NCBI GenBank assembly: GCA_965225625.1 | Contig: CBDDBH010000033.1 | Location: forward strand, 248,001-312,000 | Length of the DNA: 64,000 bases | Source: CBDDBH01 sp965225625 | GTDB taxonomy: Bacteria; Pseudomonadota; Gammaproteobacteria; JADZEE01 | Direction: 5' to 3' | Shown: in pieces, positions 26,061 through 34,410 of the stretch | How positions within the stretch are numbered: the first letter of the stretch is position 1 | Layout: each line of letters opens with the position of its first letter | Notes under the pieces: model-generated | Database searches by the model: none | Told to the model about the DNA's origin: nothing | What the model saw: only the letters and a program-made list of their open reading frames with translations | Program-made: the position numbers and the translations under genes

Positions 26061-27323
26061 ATGTTACGTGCATTCCGTGAAAAACTAGGCCCGGGTCTGC
26101 TGTTCGCCGCCACCGCGGTGGGGCTGTCGCATCTGGTTCAATCCACGCGTGCCGGCGCCGATTACGGAATGACGCTGTGGTGGCTGTTGATATTCGTCTC
26201 ACTCATTAAATACCCCGCCTTTCGCTATGGGTCGATGTACGCGGCCGCCACCGGCGAGACCTTGATCGCCAGTTATGAGCGACAAGGCAAATTCGCGGTG
26301 ATTGCTTATGCATGTGCGCTAACTATCGACGCGTTCATCGGCGTGCCAGCGATGGCTTTAGTCACCGCTGGCCTGTGCAAATATATTTTTTCAATCTCGT
26401 TAGGCGATCAGAGCATGATCTTCCTGCTGATGATTGGGGCTGGGACAATATTACTCTCGGGGAAATATCGTCTATTCGAGGACCTCTCCAAAGTACTGGT
26501 TGTTGCGTTTTCATTGTTTACTGTGGCAGCAGCTGGCCTTGCGCTGTCACGCCTGGATTTCGGCAGCACGACGATTTCCGCGCCAATCGCCTACGACAAA
26601 GCAGGAATACTGTTCATGATCGCGGTCGCCGGTGTCATGCCCAGCAGCGTTACCTCTTCGGTGATGCAGTCGGTCTGGATGTGTGCCAAATCGGAAACGC
26701 TGGGCCGCCTCATGACACCAAAAGAGGCCGCCTTCGACATCAATTTCGCTTATGTCGTGACGATTTTTCTTGCGCTGTGCTTCCTGTTGATGGGCACAGT
26801 GTTAATGTTCAATCAAGGCATCGCCGTTGCCAGCGGCGCCACCGGATTCGGCGCACAACTTGTGGCCATGTTCACAGAGGTGTTCGGTACCTGGGCGCAG
26901 GTCATTATCTCCGTCGCGGCGCTGTCGGTGATCCTTTCATCCATGTTCTCGCTGCTCGATGGGTGTCCGCGCACCGGCACGCGCATCGTGACGAGTCTGC
27001 GCGGACGAGCAGCAGACGTAACCGCAGGCGAATTAAACCGCATTTACACGGTGCTGCTGGTGATCCAGGTCATCGGCGGGATGTGCATGGTCGTGTTTTT
27101 TCTGAAGTCTTTCAAAGCCTTTATCGACTTGGCAACTAGTGCGGTTTTCATCAGCGCGCCGCTCATTGCCTGGTTGAATCACCGCGCCATGCAGGCGCCT
27201 GAAGTTCCCATCGAGCAGCGTCCGGGCAAGGTGCTGCGCATATGGAGTATTTTAGGTATCGTATTGCTGGCGGTTTTTGCACTAGCGTATATTTGGTTTG
27301 GTATCCTGTCGCCGGACTCGTAG
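26061..27323 (+). CDS. Nramp-fold transporter with altered metal-site motifs
   Basis: This 420-residue inner-membrane protein has about 11 hydrophobic helices and the Nramp (SLC11) opening LGPGLLFAATAVGLSHLVQ. The TM1 metal motif DPGN is replaced by GLSH (about residues 21-24), and the TM6 motif MPHN appears as MPSS (about 193-196). Both usual ion-binding sites are thus changed, so Mn/Fe transport is doubtful and an organic or other substrate is possible. It stands in a catabolic region next to a VOC dioxygenase-like gene. Family placement is good; transported substrate is unknown. Confidence 0.78.
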   Translation: MLRAFREKLGPGLLFAATAVGLSHLVQSTRAGADYGMTLWWLLIFVSLIKYPAFRYGSMYAAATGETLIASYERQGKFAVIAYACALTIDAFIGVPAMALVTAGLCKYIFSISLGDQSMIFLLMIGAGTILLSGKYRLFEDLSKVLVVAFSLFTVAAAGLALSRLDFGSTTISAPIAYDKAGILFMIAVAGVMPSSVTSSVMQSVWMCAKSETLGRLMTPKEAAFDINFAYVVTIFLALCFLLMGTVLMFNQGIAVASGATGFGAQLVAMFTEVFGTWAQVIISVAALSVILSSMFSLLDGCPRTGTRIVTSLRGRAADVTAGELNRIYTVLLVIQVIGGMCMVVFFLKSFKAFIDLATSAVFISAPLIAWLNHRAMQAPEVPIEQRPGKVLRIWSILGIVLLAVFALAYIWFGILSPDS

Positions 27324-27397
27324 CCTATACTGTTTCGAATTGCCGCAATCTCTGCGAGCTTAACGACCAAATCCCACAATCTCGCTATGGAGGTCAC

Positions 27398-28096
27398 ATG
27401 AGCAACGTCAACGGCGTTCATCACCTTGCCATCGCCACCGGCAATATCAAGTGTCAAATTGAGTTTTTTACCGATGTGGTCGGTATGGAATTAACCGGAC
27501 TATTCTGGATGCACGGCGTGCCCGGCGCGTGGCACGCTTTTCTCAAACTCAACGAATGTGGATATCTGTCGTTTGTGGAAATGCCACAAAATAGGGATAT
27601 CGAACCAAGTTTCGGTCTTTCGCACGCGCAGAATCCGCGCAGCCCATCCGCTCCGGGCACAATGCAACACGTAGCTTTTAATGTTGCCGATGATGAAACA
27701 TTACTGGCAATGCGCGATCGAATTCGTGATCGTGGTATCAATGTCATGGGCCCGTTAGCCCATGGGATCTGCAATTCAATCTATTTTGCCGGACCGGAAA
27801 ATCTGACGTTGGAAATCACGACAAATGATCAGGGTATGGATGCGGAGCAGTGGATCGATCCAGAGGTGGTCGCACTGGCGGGCATCAGCGAGGAGGAACT
27901 GGCCAGCTACAAAGCCCCGGCAAAATTCGCCTCGCAAAGCGGCAAGGTAGTGCAACCGCCGGTGGATCCATCCAAACCCCAGCTTGGCTATCCTCGGGAC
28001 GTGTTGGACAAACTCATGAATACGCCTGACGAGAAGCTAAAGGAAGTCTACAGTTACGCCGAGCCTCCGGTAAAAAGGAAGGCCCAAGTCGGTTAG
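27398..28096 (+). CDS. VOC family extradiol-dioxygenase-like protein
   Basis: The 232-residue protein has an N-terminal VOC domain: VHHLAIATGNIKCQIEFF, a second-half MQHVAFNVADDETLLAM and YFAGPENLTLEITTND, giving a candidate His-His-Glu metal triad as in extradiol dioxygenases and glyoxalases. The last ~70 residues (KAPAKFASQSGKVVQPP onward) are a family-specific tail. ATG 27398 follows TATGGAGGTCAC, a strong ribosome site; the frame upstream of it is shadow sequence inside the transporter gene. Its neighbours suggest aromatic ring-cleavage or isomerisation, not proven. Confidence 0.85.
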   Translation: MSNVNGVHHLAIATGNIKCQIEFFTDVVGMELTGLFWMHGVPGAWHAFLKLNECGYLSFVEMPQNRDIEPSFGLSHAQNPRSPSAPGTMQHVAFNVADDETLLAMRDRIRDRGINVMGPLAHGICNSIYFAGPENLTLEITTNDQGMDAEQWIDPEVVALAGISEEELASYKAPAKFASQSGKVVQPPVDPSKPQLGYPRDVLDKLMNTPDEKLKEVYSYAEPPVKRKAQVG

Positions 28097-28124
28097 TTTA
28101 GTCGTGCGGATATCGACGCCCGCA

Positions 28125-28892
28125 TCAGAAATCGGTTAGTAGGCGACCGTAGCCGGTTATTGTGTCGCGAACGCCGTTGGCCCGAAGCGCGTGCCAGTAG
28201 GTTGCCGTATTGATGGCAATTACCGGTTTTAGTAATTGTTTTTCCAAACGCGCGGCCAATCTGATCATCGACAGATTCGTTCCCACCTGCACAACTGCAT
28301 CTACGTCGTCACCATTCACCTGCTGAATTGCCTCAGCGGCTTCTTCCTCGGTTACCTCGGCAATAGCCGTCCAGCGGCGACACTGCAAACCCAGATCCCG
28401 CACAACCGAGAAACCGGAATCTTCAAAATAGGTGCGCACCTCCGCATTGGCGGCTGGGAAATAGGGCGAAATAAAAGCAATGCGCTTAATCCCACCATAG
28501 GCCAGTAAAGCGGCTCGACATGAATGGGAGCCGATACTGATTTCGACTTCGGCGACATCGGAAACCCGCTTGGCAAACGCATCCGCACCGGCCGCACCGC
28601 CATAGAAGGTAATAGCCGACATACCCATTACCAGGTAGTCCGGACTGCAGGTCATTACGCTTTTAACCGCCTCGATGACGTTATCCGAAATGACCTGGGT
28701 AGCGGCCATGAACGTCTCGTTGCTCACTGCATCTGCGTCGAGGGTGAAGATACGACTGTAGTGGTTGGTGACCCCCGAGGGGCGTAGATCGTCGAAATCG
28801 GGCTGCACGACTGTATTCGTCGAAGGGCCCAGGACACCGAATTTCAAACGCGAACCCAAAACGTCGCGCCGCTGCGTGGTCGCGTGGCTCAT
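28125..28892 (-). CDS. Asp/Glu racemase-fold protein (maleate isomerase/arylmalonate decarboxylase-like)
   Basis: This 255-residue protein has the maleate isomerase-type opening KFGVLGPSTNTVVQPDF and the two-lobed Asp/Glu racemase fold. At the first catalytic position the sequence is VMGMSAITFYGG (about 88-99) and at the second VVQVGTNLSM (about 200-209), where the cysteines of racemases and maleate isomerases would be G-C-T and S-C-T-N. Both cysteines seem to be absent, so the chemistry is probably different. It faces the VOC gene and is followed upstream by GST and permease genes on the same strand. Function is unassigned. Confidence 0.75.
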   Translation of the reverse strand: MSHATTQRRDVLGSRLKFGVLGPSTNTVVQPDFDDLRPSGVTNHYSRIFTLDADAVSNETFMAATQVISDNVIEAVKSVMTCSPDYLVMGMSAITFYGGAAGADAFAKRVSDVAEVEISIGSHSCRAALLAYGGIKRIAFISPYFPAANAEVRTYFEDSGFSVVRDLGLQCRRWTAIAEVTEEEAAEAIQQVNGDDVDAVVQVGTNLSMIRLAARLEKQLLKPVIAINTATYWHALRANGVRDTITGYGRLLTDF

Positions 28893-29041
28893 GGCATTGA
28901 GGTTATTGAGGCTCCCGCCGTCAACTTAGTTCGGTGTAAATCGGGCGTGCAGCCACTGCCGTCGAAGTGCGCAGGCGAAACTCGGGCGAACGAGGTCGCC
29001 CGGGTTCCGTCAGCCACCACGCGCCCTCAACTCAGTGCAGA

Positions 29042-29695
29042 TCAAGCACTCTTTTGCTGCGCTTGAAACTGCGCCAGCGCCTGCTGTTGCAGCGCATCGA
29101 CCTGTTTCACGGCCTCGCGCGCGGCAGTTGTGGCGAGTGAATCTTTGAGGCCGGGCACCGCATCAACGATATCCCATTGGTAGACGGCTTGGGAGGTCAT
29201 GTTGCAATAGCCGAAGGTGTAATAGGCATAAATATCGGCTATCGAAAACTCGCTGCCTGCCAGATAAGGCGCAAAACTGCCGAGTTCAGCTAGCGCCTTC
29301 ACTGCCTTTTCGAGCACCGGCTTCACTTCCGTCACCGCCGTATCGTTGAGCGCGCCGCCAAAAAACACGGTGTCATAGTGACGACGCACCGGCAGTTCGA
29401 CGTAAAGTTCAATGACCCGCACCATCTCTTTGACTTTCGCCCTGGCCAGCGGATCGGACGGGTATAGCGGCGGCTGCGGCGAGATATCATCGAGGTAGTC
29501 GAGGATCGCGGTAGTCTCGGAGACGTACTGCCCGTCGACTTCGATACATGGCACTTTGCCCATCGGACTTTTGCCCGAGAGCGACTCGTCGCCCGGCATA
29601 ACCGGCACAACTTCGAACTCTATACCTTTTTCACGCAGAGTAACTTCGACCATATTCGTGTAATTACTCAGCGGGATACCGTAGACCTTAATCAT
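29042..29695 (-). CDS. Glutathione S-transferase family protein
   Basis: The 217-residue protein has an N-terminal thioredoxin-like GST domain (VYGIPLSNYTNMVEVTLREKG, GKVPCIEVDG with the cis-proline, VSETTAILDYLDD) and an all-helical C-terminal domain. A serine/tyrosine near residues 10-12 is the likely catalytic residue. It is intact and of normal length. Next to an isomerase-fold gene and a permease, it could act as a glutathione-dependent isomerase (maleylacetoacetate type) or a detoxifying transferase; the sequence does not decide. Confidence 0.88.
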   Translation of the reverse strand: MIKVYGIPLSNYTNMVEVTLREKGIEFEVVPVMPGDESLSGKSPMGKVPCIEVDGQYVSETTAILDYLDDISPQPPLYPSDPLARAKVKEMVRVIELYVELPVRRHYDTVFFGGALNDTAVTEVKPVLEKAVKALAELGSFAPYLAGSEFSIADIYAYYTFGYCNMTSQAVYQWDIVDAVPGLKDSLATTAAREAVKQVDALQQQALAQFQAQQKSA

Positions 29696-29754
29696 TTTCG
29701 TAGACCTCCTCTGTTTTGTATTTCAGTGCTGGGCTACTGCAACGTCCGCACCAA

Positions 29755-30990
29755 TTAGCGTTTCAGAGCCTGCATGACACAACGTGCGCCAACTGCAGCG
29801 ACAATAGACACGATTGCCGGTGATACCGGTGAATGCTGGACGCCTGACCACCAGGCCGCGGCCACCGACAGGATCCAGATCGTCACCGCAGCATAATCCA
29901 TCGTCGGCAGCGTTTCATCCGTGCCCCAGCGCTGCCCTTTTAGTCGGGCCATCCAATAATCAGCCTGGATGATGCCCATTAGCGGCGGCACCACGATGCC
30001 CAACGTCTTAAGCCACGGAATAATGAAGTCGATGGAGCGAAACAAACCCAGGATCACACCGATGATCGCCAACACGATGACCATACGCGAGCGCGGGATA
30101 CCGCTGGAGGCGGAAAACGTCAGTGATGATGAATACAGCGACTTGTCCAGGGTGGTTAAGGTCAACAATATCAACATCCACACCCCGAGGTGATACATAC
30201 CCACAGCCCGGCCGATTTCGATGACGTCGCCGGTTCCGGCTGCCTTCAAACCGACGATACCGATTAACAATATGAAGAAAAATCCAACGCCCATGGACAA
30301 AAAACCTGCAATCGCTCCATGCGCCGGCGTACGGCCGTAACGCAGGATATTCATGGACGCGCTGGTCGCACCTGTGACGAAACTGCCTACCGCGATCGTG
30401 ATCGCTTCGCCCATGGATATCGGCTTTATCGGTGGCAACGCAAACAGCGGCGCGACCCCACCGCTCTGCCACACCGGACCGACGATCAACACAAGCCCGA
30501 ATATTGTGCAGAACAAGACCGTTGGGTAACTCAAATACACCAACATGCGGATACCGTAAAAAGCTGACAGGAACAATAAAGTGCCGATTACGACCACATA
30601 CAACTCATAATTCCCGCCGTAAGCCTGAACAAAGGTCTGCGCTACAAATGACACAGAGATCCCGAACCAGGTCACCAGGATCGCGGGAATGATGACGTTC
30701 GGAAACCAGGCACCGGCCCGGCCAAATGAATAACGCACCAGCAGGCCAAAACTCAGCCCCGTATCTGCGGCGACCAAACCATCCAGTCCCGCGAGTACGC
30801 CGAGCAACAGCGCAGCGGCTATGCCGGCAATAATCGCGTCGCTCAGATACAAACCGGAACCGAGCAAGCCGCCGGCGTACACGACCGCGAAGATAAACAC
30901 GTAGCCGAGCAACGGGAACAGCACAGCGGAAAAACTGCGGCGCTCGCTCAAAGGCACAGGTTGTTGATAAAAGTCCTCCGCTTGCTTCAT
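29755..30990 (-). CDS. NCS1-family permease (nucleobase/hydantoin/allantoin-type)
   Basis: This inner-membrane protein of about 411 residues has some 12 hydrophobic helices and NCS1-type sequence: PLSERRSFSAVLFPLLG before TM1, GLSFGLLVRYSFGRAGAWFP around TM3 and QADYWMARLKGQRWG near the end. NCS1 carriers take up nucleobases, hydantoins, allantoin or thiamine-like compounds with H+ or Na+. ATG 30990 (MKQAEDFY) is preferred over an upstream frame extension. It is probably co-transcribed with the GST and racemase-fold genes downstream, so it may import the N-heterocyclic substrate of that group (inference). Confidence 0.86.
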   Translation of the reverse strand: MKQAEDFYQQPVPLSERRSFSAVLFPLLGYVFIFAVVYAGGLLGSGLYLSDAIIAGIAAALLLGVLAGLDGLVAADTGLSFGLLVRYSFGRAGAWFPNVIIPAILVTWFGISVSFVAQTFVQAYGGNYELYVVVIGTLLFLSAFYGIRMLVYLSYPTVLFCTIFGLVLIVGPVWQSGGVAPLFALPPIKPISMGEAITIAVGSFVTGATSASMNILRYGRTPAHGAIAGFLSMGVGFFFILLIGIVGLKAAGTGDVIEIGRAVGMYHLGVWMLILLTLTTLDKSLYSSSLTFSASSGIPRSRMVIVLAIIGVILGLFRSIDFIIPWLKTLGIVVPPLMGIIQADYWMARLKGQRWGTDETLPTMDYAAVTIWILSVAAAWWSGVQHSPVSPAIVSIVAAVGARCVMQALKR

Positions 30991-31100
30991 GGCGAGCCCG
31001 ATCCTACACGAAACCGAATGCCACATTTTGCTCCTTGCCCGCCAAGCCGATTTGAGCAAGGATCTATCCACAAGGCATCACAAAACATGAGGAGAACGCC

Positions 31101-31502
31101 ATGGCCACGCCCGCAGAAAAACTCGAAACCGCGACACCCGCACCAAAACTGGATGACTACAAAGCCATAGAAGCCGCAGTCGCGAAATACATCGAAGGCG
31201 GCCGCCGCGGCGATTCCTCAATCATGAAACCGGTGTTCCACGAAGGTGCGGTCATGTACGGCCACAGCGGCGACGGCTTGACCCCCGGACCTATCCAGGC
31301 GCTATATGATTACGTAGACGCCGGGGAAGCTGCCGAAGCGCTGGAACACCGCATCATCAGTATCAACATCTCCGATGGCGTTGCGGCCAGTGTCGTTCTG
31401 AACGCGGATAATTGGCTCGGCGCCCATTACACGGATCACTTTCACATGTTGAAAGTCGATGGTGAATGGAAGATCTTCAGTAAAATTTTTAGCCATAACT
31501 GA
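31101..31502 (+). CDS. NTF2-like (putative lumazine-binding family) protein
   Basis: This 133-residue protein has the cystatin/NTF2-like fold of PF12893: a long N-terminal helix (AIEAAVAKYIEGGRRGDSS), FHEGAVMYGHSG, and a C-terminal sheet NWLGAHYTDHFHMLKVDGEWKIFSKIF. It lacks a signal peptide. Start ATG follows ATGAGGAGAACGCC. It lies 19 bases before the selenoprotein gene and is probably co-transcribed with it. Family members have no well-established activity; a small-molecule-binding role is likely. Confidence 0.85.
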   Translation: MATPAEKLETATPAPKLDDYKAIEAAVAKYIEGGRRGDSSIMKPVFHEGAVMYGHSGDGLTPGPIQALYDYVDAGEAAEALEHRIISINISDGVAASVVLNADNWLGAHYTDHFHMLKVDGEWKIFSKIFSHN

Positions 31503-31521
31503 AACCGCGGGGCAAGCTAAA

Positions 31522-32676
31522 ATGCGAACCGCCGCTTTGTTACTGCTAACTGCATTACTGTTCGTCCACGCTGGCCCGGTAGTGGCGGACTCAGAACGTG
31601 GCAAAGCTATAGGCGGCAAGCAAGTTGTCGAACGTTGGTTTGACGAGGCTGCGCCCGCCATTGGCGAACCACTACCGGATCTCGTGCTTTACGACGCCAC
31701 CGGTAAGCAGGTCCGGATTCGAGAGCTTGCATCCGGTCAATACACCGTATTGGTTTTAGGCTGCCTCACTTGACCCCCGTTTCTACGTAACGTCCCCGGT
31801 CTGGAGACGCTCGAAAGGGACTACACCCCGAAGGGTGTGGCGTTTTATTACATTTACAAGCCGCTTGCCCATCCTGAGTACAACAATTACATCTCGCCGT
31901 TCACCATCGAAGAGCGGTTGATGCACGTGAAAGAAGCCGAGCGGACGCTGGGTTCACAGATCCCGTGGCTATCCGACAGCATGGACAACGCATACCACAC
32001 TGCAATGGGTGGCACACCCAACAGCGAACTGGTCGTCGCACCTAACGGCCGGGTTGCGGCCCGACGCGGCTGGAGTGACCCGCTCGCACTGCGCCGGGAC
32101 CTCGAGCGTCTGGTCGCTAAAGTCGCGCAACCAACCCGCGTGGAAGATTTGCAGATGCAGCAGCTTCCACCGCCAACAACCGTGGCCAAAGGCATCGTGC
32201 CTCGCGTAGAACTGCCAAAAGGCATGTGGTCGTTGAAAATAAAGCCGCTGATTGCCGAAACCGAAACACCGTTTTACGTCAAGCTCCGTGCCGAAGGAGA
32301 TCCGCCACTACTGGACACCGGTACGGGTAAAATGTATCTCGGCTTTCATCTGGACCCGTTGTATCGCGTGCATTGGAACAATGAAGCCAAACCCGTCGAG
32401 TTTCAGATTACTACCCCGAACGGCGTTCAAGTCACGCCTGCAACAGGCGTCGGCCCGACGATTGAAGAACCAGCAGACGCTGATCCGCGCGAGTTTTTAG
32501 TCGACGTCACTGCAAGCGACAAGACTGTGCCCCTGGAGGTGGCCGTCAAATATTATGCCTGTGATGATGCGTTGACATTTTGTGTTCCTGTAAAGCAGAG
32601 ATATCTAGTCAGTTTGGAACGTGATCGCAGCCACGGGTGGAGTATGCGCACTGCGGTTGATGGGGGTGTTAACTGA
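31522..32676 (+). CDS. Exported selenoprotein: deiodinase-like thioredoxin-fold protein with in-frame UGA (Sec84)
   Basis: I read one 384-residue gene through an in-frame TGA at 31771-31773. Residues 1-23 are a signal peptide (ending VVADS). The active site reads GCLTUPPFLRNVPGLE with Cys81 and Sec84; this CxxU-PPF motif matches the SCTUPPF site of iodothyronine deiodinases. The thioredoxin-like domain goes on with GVAFYYIYKPLAHPEY and NSELVVAPNGRVAARRG (to about residue 200). A C-terminal domain (~230-370) resembles the DsbD N-terminal domain and carries Cys347 and Cys354 in YYACDDALTFC. Both halves are in the same frame, and a SECIS-type hairpin follows the TGA. A periplasmic thiol/selenol oxidoreductase is likely; deiodination is only an analogy. 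If UGA is not read, an 83-residue fragment results. Confidence 0.87.
31791..31809 (+). promoter_or_regulatory. Candidate bacterial SECIS hairpin
   Basis: Starting 17 bases after the TGA, CGTC (31791-31794) pairs with GACG (31806-31809) and CC (31796-31797) with GG (31803-31804), around the loop GGTCT (31798-31802). The E. coli fdhF SECIS exposes the same GGUCU loop to SelB, at a similar distance from its UGA. The stem is short, with one C-A mismatch. The element is coding at the same time (N-V-P-G-L-E-T). Confidence 0.7.
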
Positions 32677-32736
32677 ATTTAATTACCCCTCACCCGACCG
32701 CCATCCCTGGCGGTCGGGTGAGGGGTAATTAAATTC
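32675..32736. terminator. Perfect 29-bp-stem bidirectional terminator / REP-like palindrome
   Basis: Arms at 32675-32703 and 32708-32736 are exact reverse complements with a TCCC loop. The left arm overlaps the stop codon of the selenoprotein gene and the right arm ends 3 bases before the ETF-QO stop, so the hairpin serves two convergent genes. A/T-rich ends (TAATTAAATT) give U-tracts in both directions. Its centre ACCGCCATCCCTGGCGGT is a member of the repeat seen at 5820 and 63368. Confidence 0.9.
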
Positions 32737-32738
32737 GA

Positions 32739-34394
32739 CTACATATTCGGATAATTCGGTCCGCCGCCGCCTTCCGGGACTACCCAGACGATGTTCTGGG
32801 TCGGATCTTTGATATCGCAGGTTTTACAGTGCACGCAGTTCTGGGCATTGATTTGCAAGCGCGGTGATCCATCTTCTTCGACAATCTCGTAAACACCGGC
32901 CGGGCAATATCTCTGCTCGGGTGCATCGTAGAGTTTTAAGTTAACGTCAATGGGTACGTTCACGTCCTTAAGAGTGAGGTGACACGGTTGATCCTCTTCG
33001 TGGTTGGTGCTGGACAGAAATACCGAGGACAACTTGTCGAAACTGAGCGTGCCGTCCGGCTTGGGATAATCGATAGATGGACAGTTCGCAGCGGGCTTCA
33101 GTGTCTCATGATCGGAGCTTTGATCGTGCAGGGTCAGTGGCAACCGGCCGCCGAAGATGGTCTGATCGAGATAATTAAACGCGGCACCGAAAAACAAACC
33201 GAGTTTGTGCAAAGCCGGACCGAAATTTCGCGACCTGTGCAAGTCATCGTAGGCCCAGGATTTACGAAAATTCTCGCTGTAAGCGGCCAGATCCTGGCGA
33301 CCTTCATCACCACCGTGCAAACTGTCAAACAGGGTTTCAGCGGCTACCATGCCGGATTTCATGGCGGTGTGCGTGCCTTTGATCTTGGCAAAATTGAGTG
33401 TGCCGGCGTCGCAACCAATTAACAGCGCTCCGGGCACGGTCATTTTCGGCAGCGAGTTGAGCCCGCCTTTGGTGATCGCGCGGGCTCCGTAGGACACGCG
33501 CCGGCCGCCGTCCAACGCGCGCCTAATCACCGGGTGGTGCTTGAAACGTTGAAACTCGTCGTAAGGGTCCAGGTGCGGATTGCTGTAATTCAGATCGATG
33601 ATGAGCCCGACCACTGCCTGTCGCTCCTCAAGATGATAGAGGAAAAATCCGCCGGTGGCGTCGCCGCTTAACGGCCAACCCGCCCCGTGTACCACTAACC
33701 CTGGCTCGTGATGCTGTTCTTCCAGTTCCCACAATTCTTTCAAACCAATGCCGTAGTGCTGCGGGTCGGCATCCGCGGCGAGCGCAAACTTGTCGATCAA
33801 CTGCTTACCCAAATGGCCTCTGCAGCCCTCGGCAAACACGGTATAGCGGCCATGCAACTCCATTCCTGGTTCGTAAGCACCCTTGTGCTCGCCACCGGCA
33901 TTAATGCCCATATCGCCGGTGGCGACACCTTTGACACTACCGTCGTCGTGAAACAGCACTTCGGCCGCGGCAAAACCGGGGAAAATCTCCACGTCCAACG
34001 ATTCAGCTTGTTCGCCCAGCCACCGACACACGCTGCCCAGACTGACGATATAGTTGCCGGCGTTGTGCATGCTCTTGGGGACCAGCAGATTTGGCGTCTT
34101 AATGGCACAGGTCGCATTGGTCAGGAAGTAGAACTCGTCTCTGGCAACAGGCGTCTTCAGCGGCGCGCCCTGCGCCTGCCAATCAGGAATGAGTTCATCC
34201 AGCGCGCGCGTCTCAATCACGGCACCCGAAAGGATGTGAGAACCGACCTCGGCGCCTTTTTCGAGAACACAAACACTTATTTCGTGCTCGCGCTCAGCCG
34301 CGAGTTGGCGCAGTCGAATCGCAGTTGCCAGACCGGCCGGGCCGGCGCCTACCACGACTACATCGTATTGCATGGATTCGCGTTGTTCGGCCAT
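32739..34394 (-). CDS. Electron transfer flavoprotein-ubiquinone oxidoreductase
   Basis: ETF-QO passes electrons from reduced ETF to ubiquinone at the inner membrane. The 551-residue protein has the FAD motif VVVVGAGPAGLATAIRL, a central membrane-associating ubiquinone region, and a C-terminal [4Fe-4S] ferredoxin-like domain (CPAGVYEIVEEDG, then NCVHCKTCDIKDPTQNI). Length matches the family. It ends the minus-strand operon with an acyl-CoA dehydrogenase and etfA/etfB, so the full route from acyl-CoA to quinone is encoded in one place. Confidence 0.95.
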   Translation of the reverse strand: MAEQRESMQYDVVVVGAGPAGLATAIRLRQLAAEREHEISVCVLEKGAEVGSHILSGAVIETRALDELIPDWQAQGAPLKTPVARDEFYFLTNATCAIKTPNLLVPKSMHNAGNYIVSLGSVCRWLGEQAESLDVEIFPGFAAAEVLFHDDGSVKGVATGDMGINAGGEHKGAYEPGMELHGRYTVFAEGCRGHLGKQLIDKFALAADADPQHYGIGLKELWELEEQHHEPGLVVHGAGWPLSGDATGGFFLYHLEERQAVVGLIIDLNYSNPHLDPYDEFQRFKHHPVIRRALDGGRRVSYGARAITKGGLNSLPKMTVPGALLIGCDAGTLNFAKIKGTHTAMKSGMVAAETLFDSLHGGDEGRQDLAAYSENFRKSWAYDDLHRSRNFGPALHKLGLFFGAAFNYLDQTIFGGRLPLTLHDQSSDHETLKPAANCPSIDYPKPDGTLSFDKLSSVFLSSTNHEEDQPCHLTLKDVNVPIDVNLKLYDAPEQRYCPAGVYEIVEEDGSPRLQINAQNCVHCKTCDIKDPTQNIVWVVPEGGGGPNYPNM

Positions 34395-34410
34395 GTCGGT
34401 ACTCGTTGGA

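Noticed and set aside
31771..31773. TGA read as a normal stop giving an 83-residue protein and a separate downstream protein
   Set aside because: Both parts are in one frame, the bridge is protein-like with CLTUPPF, the second part has no ribosome site at 31837, and a SECIS-type hairpin follows.
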